DNA of 64,000 nt from Nitrospira_D sp035465795 (GCF_049546785.1 NZ_JBMWAN010000002.1:558001-622000), one strand, 5' to 3'. Shown: positions 18,010 to 26,625, counted from the stretch's first letter. Notes: a model not told the origin generated them from the letters alone. Numbers and translations: made by a program.

Positions 18010-19626
18010 CTAGCCTCGTGCCACTCGCCCAAGTTTCCGTTTCGCCATGCCCCACACCACATCCAATTCTTCCGACTTCAATAGCGCGTGAACGCCGAGA
18101 TACCCGCTCACACTCAAGCCGATGGCTACGATCAGCATCACGGTCTTGGCGATCCATTCATCGGGTCTGGACCAGACCTCCGCATCGGCCACCCACCAAC
18201 AGGCCGCCACCAGCGGGAGACAGGCCACCAGCGCCCGGCCCAAGGAGAGACCGACCGACCGCCACTCCACGCCCCCGATCCGCCGATTCAGTACCACGAC
18301 TAGGATACCGCCGTTCACCATCGCAGCCAAGGCCGTCGCCAGTGCTAACCCCGCCGCGCCCAGGACCGGCATCAACGCGAGCGAGAAGACGATGTTCGCC
18401 GCCACCGCGATCGCCGCGGAGATGGCGGGCAGCTTCGTATCTTGCAGCGAATAGAAGGCCGCGACGATGATCCGCACCCCGCCGAACGCCCAGAGCCCCA
18501 CGGCATAGCACAAGACCGCCAGGGCAGTCTCCGCCGTGTCGTGGGCGGTGAACGTGCCATGCTCAAAGAACAGGTGCACGATCGGCGTGCGGAGCAGAAT
18601 CAGCCCGACCATCGCCGGCAGGATGATGAAGAGGATCATTCGGAGGCCGAACCCGAACGTCGTGCGCAATTCATCGAGCGCACCCCGCGCGGCCTGGGCC
18701 GAGAGCGTGGGAAGAATCGCCGTCGCCAAAGCGACACCGAAGATTCCGAGAGGAAACTGAATAAGCCGCATCCCGTAAAACAGATAGGTGGGGCCTCCCG
18801 CGAAGAACGAGGCGAGAATCGTGCTCACCGTCAAATTCACCTGCGTGACCGACAGCCCCAAGAGCGACGGCACCATGAGCTGGCCGATGCGGCGCACGCC
18901 GGGATGGCCGGGCTCGAAGCGCATGCCGAAGAGGAGGCCGCGGAGCTTTAGCCCCGGCACCTGCATCGCGAACTGCGCCGCGCCCCCCGCCACGACGCCG
19001 ACGGCCACGCCAAGTATCGGCTCCGTCACATAGGGAGAAAGAAACAGCGCGCCTCCGATGATGAAGACATTGAGGAACAAGGGCGAGAAGGCCGGCGCGG
19101 CAAAAGCGCGGACGGAGTTCAGAATTCCCATGGCCAAGGCTGCGAGGCTGATGAACAGCAGATACGGAAACATCACCCGCGTCAACAGAGTCGCCAGCGC
19201 CAGCTTGTTCGCATCGGCATGAAATCCCGGCGCCAGCAGCCACACCAGCCAGGGCGCGGCCAGGATCCCCAGCATCGTCACGAAGGTGACGATCGTCAGC
19301 AAGGTGGTGAAGACCGCGCTCGCCAACTCCCAGGCTTCGCGCTTGCTGCGCAACGTATGGTACTCGGTGAAGACCGGAATAAAGGCCGACGACATCGAGC
19401 CCTCGGCAAAGAGTTCTCGCAACAGGCTAGGGATGCGGAAGGCGACATAAAACGCATCGGCCGCCGCCGTGGCCCCGAACAGGCGAGCCAGTACCATGTC
19501 CCGGATGAAGCCGAGGATGCGGCTGGCAAAGGTGCCGAGGCCGATCAGCCCGGCGGCTTTCACCACCGAATGCTGCTCGCTTGTGCCTGCTTGCGCGGAG
19601 ACCGTTGGTGCGCTCGATTCGGACAT
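18010..19626 (-). CDS. murJ: Lipid II flippase MurJ
   Basis: About 538 residues from the ATG at 19626. MurJ flips lipid II across the inner membrane for peptidoglycan synthesis. Fourteen hydrophobic segments can be traced. The MOP-superfamily N-terminal block GLGTFASRILGFIRDMVLA, FYVAFRIPSLLRELFAEGSM and GPTYLFYGMRLIQFPLGIFG are typical of the family, including arginines placed in the central cavity. The first 22 residues are a low-complexity Ser/Ala tail. The 5' end and upstream 100 bases recur in three decayed copies further right, at 20.6, 22.4 and 26.3 kb (see repeats). Confidence 0.95.
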   Translation of the reverse strand: MSESSAPTVSAQAGTSEQHSVVKAAGLIGLGTFASRILGFIRDMVLARLFGATAAADAFYVAFRIPSLLRELFAEGSMSSAFIPVFTEYHTLRSKREAWELASAVFTTLLTIVTFVTMLGILAAPWLVWLLAPGFHADANKLALATLLTRVMFPYLLFISLAALAMGILNSVRAFAAPAFSPLFLNVFIIGGALFLSPYVTEPILGVAVGVVAGGAAQFAMQVPGLKLRGLLFGMRFEPGHPGVRRIGQLMVPSLLGLSVTQVNLTVSTILASFFAGGPTYLFYGMRLIQFPLGIFGVALATAILPTLSAQAARGALDELRTTFGFGLRMILFIILPAMVGLILLRTPIVHLFFEHGTFTAHDTAETALAVLCYAVGLWAFGGVRIIVAAFYSLQDTKLPAISAAIAVAANIVFSLALMPVLGAAGLALATALAAMVNGGILVVVLNRRIGGVEWRSVGLSLGRALVACLPLVAACWWVADAEVWSRPDEWIAKTVMLIVAIGLSVSGYLGVHALLKSEELDVVWGMAKRKLGRVARG

Positions 19627-19730
19627 GGATGCGGATTCTAGCGGAACCACGGCAGGGCGTCTATCGAACCACGAGTTTCCGGGCAATCAATGTTCAAGAG
19701 GCAACACTCGCTTGAAAGCTTCCGGCCCAA
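19561..19730. repeat. murJ 5'-end repeat, copy A (resident)
   Basis: This is the functional copy: codons 1-22 of murJ plus about 100 bases upstream. Diagnostic segments, read on the + strand, are CCTGCTTGCGCGGAG, GCGGATTCTAGCGG, GGCAGGGCGTCT and GTTCAAGAGGCAACAC. The same segments recur in order in copies B, C and D, all in the same orientation. It probably also holds the murJ promoter and translation start region. Confidence 0.85.
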
Positions 19731-19912
19731 ATCAATTAAGGCGGCAGCCGACAACATTCTCTCACAGAGAGACGCTGGGTCACCAGCCATCGTGGCGGGA
19801 CAACACGGCGTTGCCTGAATCCTGCGACGAGGGCAAAAAGCATCCTGAACACCGTTCAATGCTGATTACCGAGCCCGTCTGGAACTCGCCCGCATGGCAG
19901 CTTCCTGTTGCA

Positions 19913-20713
19913 TTAACGCTCTGTGTACAACAGGAGCAGGCCGGCGAAGAGCATAAGGAGCGTGGGCCACACCAGAGGGCTAAGGCGGTTTCCACCACCG
20001 CGCTCGCGCAGCAGTTTGGCGGTTCCCACAAGAATGCCCATGACGGCAAAAGCAAGGTGCTGCCAATAGACCCGCGGCATATGGGCATGAACGAAGGAAT
20101 GAAGCGCCAACAGCAGACCTGAGGCGATGCAAAGAATGGGGAAGGTGAGACCCCGGAGCGAGCCATGACGGTCCCCGCTCCGGCTGCCTGCAACCGGTGA
20201 GCCTTCGGCAATCCCGATGGCGACGGCTACGGCAGCGAAAAGTTTATGTTGGAGCGTCTCGGCATCGGTGAAGGTCTCGACGAACCCGATAGGGCCCCAT
20301 GGCCAATTATCCGGATCGCTTCGAACGAAGAGGAAAGCGCCAAGTAGCAGCCATGCCGCAGACCACAACCACCGGGTGACACGCAGACCACGGTTCAGGA
20401 TCCCGCCGAGCTCCATTGCCAATGCGATCAGTGCGAGGATGAAAAGAGCGGCACCCGCCCCGTGATGGTTAAACTCGGAGTACTCGATCTTTTCAATGGG
20501 GCGTAGTTCGGTGATTGAATGATGGTCTGTACCGGGATGGTCTTCTGAAGCGGAAAGCACCGCTAGAGAGGGCGAGGCCAGGCAGATCGCCAGGATGAGG
20601 GCGACTACACGGCTGGAGAACGTCGCCGCACCGATCAACCCGGCTTCGACCACCCGGCGCTGCTCACGGGTCTCGGTCTGTGCTGATGGCGCAGATGCGA
20701 TCGGACCAGACAT
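19913..20713 (-). CDS. Polytopic membrane protein with a murJ-derived N-terminus
   Basis: This 266-residue protein is unusual because residues 1-45 resemble the first 46 of MurJ from the neighbouring locus. EQRRVVEAGLIGAATFSSR compares with EQHSVVKAAGLIGLGTFASR, but the rest is unrelated. After a segment that still reads as a signal peptide (VALILAICLASPSLAVLSAS) come a His-rich stretch and about five to six membrane helices. These include LQHKLFAAVAVAIG and LHSFVHAHMPRVYWQHLAF. I do not recognise the family; the histidines at helix edges recall copper- or haem-handling membrane proteins, but this is only a resemblance. No stop codon interrupts the fusion, so it may be expressed from the copied murJ start. 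GC is lower than in the flanking core genes. Confidence 0.65.
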   Translation of the reverse strand: MSGPIASAPSAQTETREQRRVVEAGLIGAATFSSRVVALILAICLASPSLAVLSASEDHPGTDHHSITELRPIEKIEYSEFNHHGAGAALFILALIALAMELGGILNRGLRVTRWLWSAAWLLLGAFLFVRSDPDNWPWGPIGFVETFTDAETLQHKLFAAVAVAIGIAEGSPVAGSRSGDRHGSLRGLTFPILCIASGLLLALHSFVHAHMPRVYWQHLAFAVMGILVGTAKLLRERGGGNRLSPLVWPTLLMLFAGLLLLYTER

Positions 20714-20780
20714 GAACGCGGATTCTAGCGGAAGTATCGAGGGGCGTCCAGGGAAGCGGAAGTATCCAGACTCTTAAGAT
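20581..20780. repeat. murJ 5'-end repeat, copy B
   Basis: A diverged copy of about the first 45 codons of murJ plus upstream sequence. GCGGATTCTAGCGGAA and AGGGGCGTCCA are shared at the nucleotide level, and the encoded peptide is clearly similar. It has the same orientation as copy A. It supplies the N-terminus and probably the translation start of the membrane-protein gene that ends at 19913. It marks the boundary between that gene and the P450 block. Confidence 0.78.
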
Positions 20781-20956
20781 TCCAAGGCCCGCGCCTTTGG
20801 TGCTCAAGCCAAGAATGGGGTTGAGAGAGCGAGATTGGTTGATCGAGGATGGTTGTCCGGCTCTCGCTGCGCCCAATTGAGCTGGCATCGTCCCTCGCAA
20901 AGATGGTCCTACGTTATTTTGAGGCCGGTGACAGAGTGTGATAGGGTCCGCCGATC

Positions 20957-22339
20957 ATGCCGAACCCGGTTCAGTCCTTCACACTTGTCGATGTTCCCGG
21001 CGGCGTGCCCCTGCTCGGCCACCTGCGTGCGTTCAAGGGGCGCCCGTTGGAGACGATGTCGGCATGGTGGCGTCGGCACGGCGATGCGCTCCGCTTCAGG
21101 CTCGGTCCCAAGACCCTCTATCTCTTCAGTCATCCGGAGCTGGCCGAGGAGATTCTGGTCCAGCAATCCGACCGGTTCGTGAAAGTGTACGACCCTCGGC
21201 GGCCGGTCGGCCTCGCGCTCGTCCTGGGCAATGGGTTGGTGACCAGCTCGGGCGAGGTCTGGAAGCGACACCGGCGCATCATCCAGCCGGTCTTTCACCG
21301 CTCTCGCATGGCCGCGATGGCCGACCGGATGGCGCAGGTGGGCGAGCAGCGGCTCGCCGGCTGGGCGGATCACGCGGGACAGCCGGTCGACATCGCCGCC
21401 GAAATGATGCAGCTGGCCCTGGAAGTGATCGCCCAAACGATGTTCACCACCAGCGTGGCGCACCATATCGATCAGATCAACCATGCCCTGCGCGTGAGCC
21501 TGAAGTACGCGTTCGACTCGTTTCACAATCCGCTACGCCCGCCCCTGTGGGTACCGACCGCGCGCAACCGTGAATTTCGTGCAGTCATGCAGTTTATGGA
21601 CGGGCTGATCTATGGATTGATCGCCGAGCGGCGCCGAAGCGGCGCGAAACATGACGATCTCCTCGATCTGCTGCTCCAGGCTCGCGATGAGGAGACCGGC
21701 GCCGGGCTGAGCGATCTGGAGCTGCGGGACGAAGCGCTGACGATCTTCGCGGCCGGACATGAGACCACCGCGAATGCACTCGCCTGGACGTGGTACCTCC
21801 TCGCTACCCATCCGGAGGCGAAAGCACGGTTTCACGAGGAAGTGGACCGGGTCCTCCAAGGGAGGACCCCGAACGCCGACGATCTTCAACACCTCCCGTA
21901 CACACGCGCGGTGTTCGATGAAGCGCTCCGTCTGTATCCGCCGGCCCCGGCCGTCCAGCGGAAGGCGGCGACCCGCGCCACCGTCGGCGGGCTGTCACTG
22001 CCGGCCGGCGCGATCGTTCTCGTCGGCGCATACAATATTCACAGGCATCCAGCCTATTGGCGCGACCCCGAGCGGTTTATGCCGGAGCGCTGGCTGGACG
22101 GCGAACGGCCGGCTGCCCGATGCGCCTACCTGCCGTTCGGCGCGGGGCCTCGGGCCTGCGTGGGGACGCACTTCGCGACGGTGGAAGGGCCGCTGCTCCT
22201 GGCGCTGATCGGCCGCCGCTATGATCTGCGACTGGCCCAGGAGAGCGTCGAGCCTGAACTCATAGTGACCTTGCGGCCGAAAGGCGGTATCCGCATGGTG
22301 CTGCAGCCGCGGCACGCGCCGGAGATGACCGGCACCTAA
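20957..22339 (+). CDS. Cytochrome P450
   Basis: This 460-residue soluble haem monooxygenase shows the full set of P450 signatures. These are the I-helix oxygen-activation motif FAAGHETTANAL (residues about 269-280), the K-helix ExxR in DEALRLYPPAP, the PERF region FMPERWLDG, and the haem loop YLPFGAGPRACVGTHFA with the axial cysteine (about 400). The sequence is closest in style to CYP102/CYP110-like fatty-acid or terpene oxidases; the substrate cannot be deduced. No ferredoxin or reductase partner is adjacent. It is the cargo between murJ-repeat copies B and C and runs opposite to murJ. Confidence 0.93.
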   Translation: MPNPVQSFTLVDVPGGVPLLGHLRAFKGRPLETMSAWWRRHGDALRFRLGPKTLYLFSHPELAEEILVQQSDRFVKVYDPRRPVGLALVLGNGLVTSSGEVWKRHRRIIQPVFHRSRMAAMADRMAQVGEQRLAGWADHAGQPVDIAAEMMQLALEVIAQTMFTTSVAHHIDQINHALRVSLKYAFDSFHNPLRPPLWVPTARNREFRAVMQFMDGLIYGLIAERRRSGAKHDDLLDLLLQARDEETGAGLSDLELRDEALTIFAAGHETTANALAWTWYLLATHPEAKARFHEEVDRVLQGRTPNADDLQHLPYTRAVFDEALRLYPPAPAVQRKAATRATVGGLSLPAGAIVLVGAYNIHRHPAYWRDPERFMPERWLDGERPAARCAYLPFGAGPRACVGTHFATVEGPLLLALIGRRYDLRLAQESVEPELIVTLRPKGGIRMVLQPRHAPEMTGT

Positions 22340-22342
22340 CAG

Positions 22343-22660
22343 GCTGTTCGCTCATGCCTGCTTGTGCGGAGGTGCTCGACTCAGTCGCGGAGACAGATTC
22401 TAGCGGCACAATGGCAGGGCGTCTGTGGAACCGGAGGTTTCCGGGCGATCAGCATTCTAGAGCAAGCGATTAACTTTCTTCGTGATGCAAGGCGCACGTG
22501 GTGCCAAAGGCGGGACTTGATTTGCGATTGATCAGCACACTCAAACCTGACGCAACTTTCACAGACTTTTCACCACGAAGCCTAAGACTTACCCTATGAC
22601 AAGGGGTGCGGTTGAGTGGGAGCGAATGAGCGGCAAATCGCTCTGCCATACGACCATTTT
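22343..22660. repeat. murJ 5'-end repeat, copy C (left flank of the NLR block)
   Basis: It begins 4 bases after the P450 stop. Shared segments are ATGCCTGCTTGTGCGGAG, GATTCTAGCGGCAC, ATGGCAGGGCGTCT and AGGTTTCCGGGCGATCA. The murJ start codon itself is lost and a gap of about 9 bases is present. Further right, AATCGCTCTGCCATACGACC near 22640 matches AATCGCTCTGCTATACGACC near 26590 in copy D, so C and D share more than the murJ-like core. The remaining sequence to 22799 holds no gene I can support. Confidence 0.75.
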
Positions 22661-22799
22661 GCGACCCGCATTTTCTATCTCGATCGAGTTCTGGTCGCCC
22701 CAATAGAAAGAGGAAAATTGGTACTGAACCGAAACCTTGAGACCTTTGTAAGTCTATTCTTGTGATTTGATACGAGGCAGAAAACCGTTCTCGCTACTC

Positions 22800-25637
22800 T
22801 CAGGTTCCTCCCTCATGCCCTCTTTTCTTACGATCAACCTTGAAGCCCAAAAGCTTCTGTAGAAGGCTGATGGTGCGGGGATGTTCGAGGCCAAACACTC
22901 GCAATTGGATAGCGAGGGTGCGCAGATAGAGCGACTTGGCTTCGGCATGCCTCCCTTGGTAGTTGTAAAGTCCAGCGAGATTACTGAGACTGATGGCGGT
23001 GTGGGGATGCTCGGGCCCAAGCACCTGCTCGCAGATCGCGAGGGCGCGCCGATGGAGCGACTCGGCTTCGGCATACCTCCCTTGGCTCTCGTAAAGGCTG
23101 GCGAGGTTATTGAGACTGGCGGCGGTGTGGGGATGCTCGGGCCCAAGGACTCGCTCCCATATGGCGAGGGCGCGCTGATAGAGCGGTTCGGCCTCGGCAT
23201 ACCTCCCTTGGCTGCGGTAGAGGCTGGCGAGGTTATTGAGACTGGCGGCGGTGTCGGGATGCTCGGGACCGAGCACTCTTTCGCTGATGAAGAGGGTTCG
23301 TTGATAGAGCGGTTCGGCCTCGACATACCTCCCTTGGCTCTCGTAAAGGCCGGCGAGGCCATTGAGACTGGTGGCGGTGTCGGGATGCTCGGGACCGAGC
23401 ACCTGTTCCCGGATCGCGAGAGCGCGTTGATAGAGCGGCTCGGCTTCGGCGTATCGCCCTTGGCTGCCGTAGAGGCTAGCGAGGTCATTGAGACTGGCGG
23501 CTGTGTCGGGATGCTCGGGACCGAGCACCTGTTCCCGGATCGCGAGGGCGCGCTGATAGAGCGGTTCGGCCTCGGCATACCTCCCTTGGCTGCGGTAGAG
23601 GCTGGCGAGGTTATTGAGACTGGCGGCGGTGTCGGGATGCTCGGGACCGAGCACCTGTTCCCGGATCGCGAGAGCGCGTTGATAGAGCGGCTCGGCTTCG
23701 GCGTATCGCCCTTGGCTGCCGTAGAGGCTAGCGAGGTCATTGAGACTGGCGGCGGTGTCGGGATGCTCGGGACCGAGCACCTGTTCCCGGATCGCGAGAG
23801 CGCGTTGATAGAGCGGCTTGGCCTCAATGTATCGAGCACGCTTTGAGAGATATACTCCAGCCTGGTTTAGCAGGTGCGCGGCCTTTTCGGTTGCTATTTC
23901 CCATCGCTCTATGGCGGTCGCGCAAGCCAGAGCATGGGGGATCAATTGCTCATACCGGGGCCAGGAATCGACGGTGAGGTGTGGTAAGCATTCGTTGACT
24001 AGAAGAACTACCTTCTCTGCCCACACCCGTTGCGTCTCCTTATCCATCATGTCTTGGATCACGGCCTGTACCAACCGATGGAGGCTAAAGGATCGCTGCT
24101 GCGGATCGCGGTGAATGAGCGACCATCGCCCGACCTCTTTGAAGAGGTTGGCGAATTCCAGTGGCTGTCCGACCACGCGGCTGAGTGGCTCTTCCAAAGA
24201 AACGATCCCCCCGGTGAAGAGGTCCTCCGGGATGGCTTCCGGGGCCAAGAACGCGCTCAGCCGAAAAAGAGCCTCGGCTGCAGGATGACAGCTGATCGTT
24301 CTGGTACAAGCGAGCGAGAATGTCACAAAGACCGAGGGGTGCTGAGGCAAATCTCCACCTCGTTGGTCCAGGAGCCGCATGCGTTCGGTCTGATAGAGGC
24401 GGAGGTATTCGGCTGGGGACGAACCAGTTTCTTCAAGGAAAGCGCCGGCCTGGTCTAGTGCCAATGGGAGGCCTTCCAGGATTTCAGCAATCTGTAAGGC
24501 GTCCCGCCGTACGCTTTCAGGTATCGCATCAAGGTTTGCATTAGACTTGAGGCGTTGGGCTCGGCGCAGTAGGAGTCGAGCGCCTTGTTCCGGGCTGAGC
24601 GTCTTCAGCTGGATACAGGGACCGAGAAACCCGGTCGCGTGGGCGCGTGAGGTGACCAGAACATGTCCGTTGCGTGATCGAGGAAGAAATTCCGTTGTGA
24701 CTGCGAGGTCATCGGCATTATCGAACACCAGCAGCCAGTTTCGGTGCGTGTCCAGCCAGTGCAAAACCCCGCGCACAATTTCCAGTTGGTCCCTACCTAC
24801 CGCGCTGGGAAGTTTAAGCTGTAAGGCGATAGCGCTGAGGTCAGAGATAAGGGTGTCACGTGATTCTGCGCTGACCCAGAATACCCGTTCGTACGCGTAT
24901 CCATGCTGGTACACATACTCGGCGGCGGTGTCGGTCTTGCCAATCCCACCAAGGCCTTTAAGAACCACCGTCTGTTCCGAGGAGAGGGCCACCTTAAGTT
25001 CCTGGCAAATCTCCTCGCGGCCCGTAAAGAACAGATTGCGCCGAGGAAGATTTCCGATCATTGCGGTTGAAGAGACAGACTTCTGGGGTGGAGCCGAGAG
25101 CTCTTGGCGGTTGGACAGGGTACTACTCGTAAGCTTAAGAAGGCGCTGTGCGACTGCGAGAAAGACCAGATCCTGTTCCGGCTCTGTAAGCGCATTCAGC
25201 GGGTCCTCGGGCGAATTGGCTGATTGCAGGGCCGAGAGTGAGAGCTGATGAGGTCCCTGTGACGGATCTGGGTATTTGAAGTAGGTTTCCCGAAAGAGGC
25301 AGGGGCTGATGATGATGGGGATGATCACCGTGCCTCGATCCTTGGCGTTCATGAGCAGCACGGGCAATTCGCTGTTGCGAATATACCTGGAGGCCAGGAA
25401 GGCCTTACTTACTAACAAGACCGCAGCAGTCGCCTGCTCAAGTCGTGTGCGGATTTGGCTCTCCCACTCGTCACCGGATTCTAGCGCCGGGTCAGACCAG
25501 ACTACGATATGTTTTTGAAGAATAAGGGGCTCGAGATGTTGAGATAGTCGATCCAGCCATCGCTTACTGGGCATATCCCCCTGGTTGTCCTCATGGGCGT
25601 ATGAGATAAAAATAAGAGGTTGGTTGGTTTCCGACAT
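22800..25637 (-). CDS. TIR/NB-ARC/TPR protein (bacterial NLR-like, STAND NTPase)
   Basis: This 945-residue protein starts at the ATG at 25637. An N-terminal TIR domain (residues about 8-150) has FISYAHEDNQGD, VWSDPALESGDEWE and AAVLLVSKAFLASRY. An NB-ARC NTPase (about 205-480) has Walker A GLGGIGKTDTAA, Walker B LLVFDNADD and the GLPLALDQAGAFLEE motif. The C-terminus holds eight kinesin-light-chain-type TPRs of 42 residues, consensus LYQRALAIREQVLGPEHP. Known relatives are antiphage sensors in which TPR or LRR arrays recognise a phage protein and the TIR domain degrades NAD+. GC is visibly lower than in the core genes. The gene is flanked by direct repeats C and D. The architecture is certain; defence function is inferred. 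Confidence 0.92.
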   Translation of the reverse strand: MSETNQPLIFISYAHEDNQGDMPSKRWLDRLSQHLEPLILQKHIVVWSDPALESGDEWESQIRTRLEQATAAVLLVSKAFLASRYIRNSELPVLLMNAKDRGTVIIPIIISPCLFRETYFKYPDPSQGPHQLSLSALQSANSPEDPLNALTEPEQDLVFLAVAQRLLKLTSSTLSNRQELSAPPQKSVSSTAMIGNLPRRNLFFTGREEICQELKVALSSEQTVVLKGLGGIGKTDTAAEYVYQHGYAYERVFWVSAESRDTLISDLSAIALQLKLPSAVGRDQLEIVRGVLHWLDTHRNWLLVFDNADDLAVTTEFLPRSRNGHVLVTSRAHATGFLGPCIQLKTLSPEQGARLLLRRAQRLKSNANLDAIPESVRRDALQIAEILEGLPLALDQAGAFLEETGSSPAEYLRLYQTERMRLLDQRGGDLPQHPSVFVTFSLACTRTISCHPAAEALFRLSAFLAPEAIPEDLFTGGIVSLEEPLSRVVGQPLEFANLFKEVGRWSLIHRDPQQRSFSLHRLVQAVIQDMMDKETQRVWAEKVVLLVNECLPHLTVDSWPRYEQLIPHALACATAIERWEIATEKAAHLLNQAGVYLSKRARYIEAKPLYQRALAIREQVLGPEHPDTAASLNDLASLYGSQGRYAEAEPLYQRALAIREQVLGPEHPDTAASLNNLASLYRSQGRYAEAEPLYQRALAIREQVLGPEHPDTAASLNDLASLYGSQGRYAEAEPLYQRALAIREQVLGPEHPDTATSLNGLAGLYESQGRYVEAEPLYQRTLFISERVLGPEHPDTAASLNNLASLYRSQGRYAEAEPLYQRALAIWERVLGPEHPHTAASLNNLASLYESQGRYAEAESLHRRALAICEQVLGPEHPHTAISLSNLAGLYNYQGRHAEAKSLYLRTLAIQLRVFGLEHPRTISLLQKLLGFKVDRKKRGHEGGT
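22870..23880. repeat. 126-bp tandem repeat array encoding eight TPR units
   Basis: Eight 126-base units encode the C-terminal TPRs of the TIR/NB-ARC protein. The central units are almost identical in DNA: 23401-23526 and 23653-23778 differ at a single base by eye, with a different unit between them, so the effective period is 252 bases. The outer units are more diverged. This pattern indicates recent unequal exchange or gene conversion. The array contains no stop codons on several frames, which creates long spurious antisense reading frames. Confidence 0.9.
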
Positions 25638-25996
25638 GTTGTCACACGTGGGGGAACTCCAGAGGATGGTCCTTTAGACGAAAAGAGCGGGATGCGAATA
25701 GCGGTCTTCCACGAGGAAGAAGATACGCGAGACATTAGCGAAAATCGAGAGGGTAATGGATAACATTTTGAACAGTATTGGCGTGGGGAGGTGTCGCGCC
25801 GGTTGGCCTTAGAGAGACCGGACGGCGCGCCGCCCGATGCGCCCCCGTCTCAGCAACACGGGGGCCTATGGATACAAATCACTGTCCACCAGCCACCTGA
25901 TTCAGGAACACCAGCAAACTATTTTGGGCCAGCTTGAATTTCGATGGTATGAGAAGCGGAATTCTTGCGGCTTTTCTGGACGATGATCAAATCTTC
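25638..25996. other. Upstream region of the NLR gene, with a hairpin at 25841-25865
   Basis: No supported gene is present in these 359 bases. The segment probably holds the promoter of the leftward TIR/NB-ARC/TPR gene. A perfect 8-bp stem, GCCCCCGT and ACGGGGGC with a 9-base loop, lies at 25841-25865. It has no obvious T-run, so it may be a structural or boundary element and need not be a terminator. Confidence 0.5.
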
Positions 25997-26312
25997 CTAT
26001 CCTTCCTGAATCGGTTCATCCGGCAATTCGTTGGGGTTGTCGCCGGAGCTGCCTGGGCAGGCTTCGGCAAGGACAACTCCGCAAGCGGCGATGGCATGGA
26101 AAAGCCCTTCGGCAATGTCGCCGCGCTGCAAACGCTCGACGGCCGCTTGGACCACCTGCCTCCATCGTTCATCCGACACCAGCCCCGTTAGCGAACGATC
26201 CGGCAAGACATAGGATCTGCTTCTCCACAATTGACAGCATGATCAGCACGCCCGTGCGCTCGCGCGTCTGCGAGACCGCATGTTGTGCAAAGGCCCACTC
26301 GGCTCTCAGTAT
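25997..26312 (-). pseudogene. Truncated, frameshifted copy of the TPM-domain gene at 28547
   Basis: The last about 100 codons of the second TPM-domain gene are repeated here in the same orientation. YVLPDRSL-GLVS and CPG--GDNPNELPDEPIQEG are shared with the intact gene and the same stop is used. The homology continues a short way past the stop. Near 26215 one extra G (CATAGGATC against CATAGATC) shifts the frame, and the copy ends abruptly at about 26312, where murJ-repeat copy D begins. It cannot encode the normal protein. Confidence 0.85.
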
Positions 26313-26625
26313 CAGCCTGTGCCTGCTTGCGCGGAGGCCGTTGGTGCGCTCGATTCAGACATGGATGCGGACAACGGCAGGGCGTCTCTCGAGCCGGACG
26401 TTTCGGGGAAATCAACGTTCAAGGGCAACACAGGCTCGCTGCTTAAGCCGGGATTTGATTTGGGCGCATTTCGACATCGTCAACACCAATGATGGTTCAC
26501 AGGTTGTGTATCGGAACTTCGACAGCTTCAGATCTGATAATGGCGCGATATTGAGTAAAAGGGGATAAGCGGACAATCGCTCTGCTATACGACCGTTTTA
26601 CGACCGCCGCATCTCCCCATGAATA
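26312..26625. repeat. murJ 5'-end repeat, copy D (right flank of the NLR block)
   Basis: This copy is the closest to the resident murJ 5' end. Read leftward it would encode MSESSAPTASAQAGTG followed by a stop, against MSESSAPTVSAQAGTS in murJ. The upstream part keeps CAACGGCAGGGCGTCT and TTCAAGGGCAACAC. It is fused on its left to the TPM pseudogene fragment. With copy C it forms long direct repeats around the NLR block. The remaining bases to the SulP gene contain no gene I can support. Confidence 0.8.

Noticed and set aside
22881..23846. Long open frame (321 codons) on the + strand over the TPR array
   Set aside because: It is the antisense shadow of the 126-base repeats, which lack stops in several frames; the minus-strand TIR/NB-ARC/TPR frame has the domains and a good start.
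22870..23880. Possible CRISPR array (regular repeats)
   Set aside because: The units are 126 bases, directly adjacent without spacers and translate into TPRs.
25934..26191. Small + strand frame with similarity to the frame at 28499-28741
   Set aside because: Both are antisense shadows of the TPM gene and its truncated copy; the similarity reflects the duplication.
19561..26625. Insertion sequence or prophage
   Set aside because: No transposase, integrase or phage structural gene was found in the region, so mobility is inferred only from repeats.
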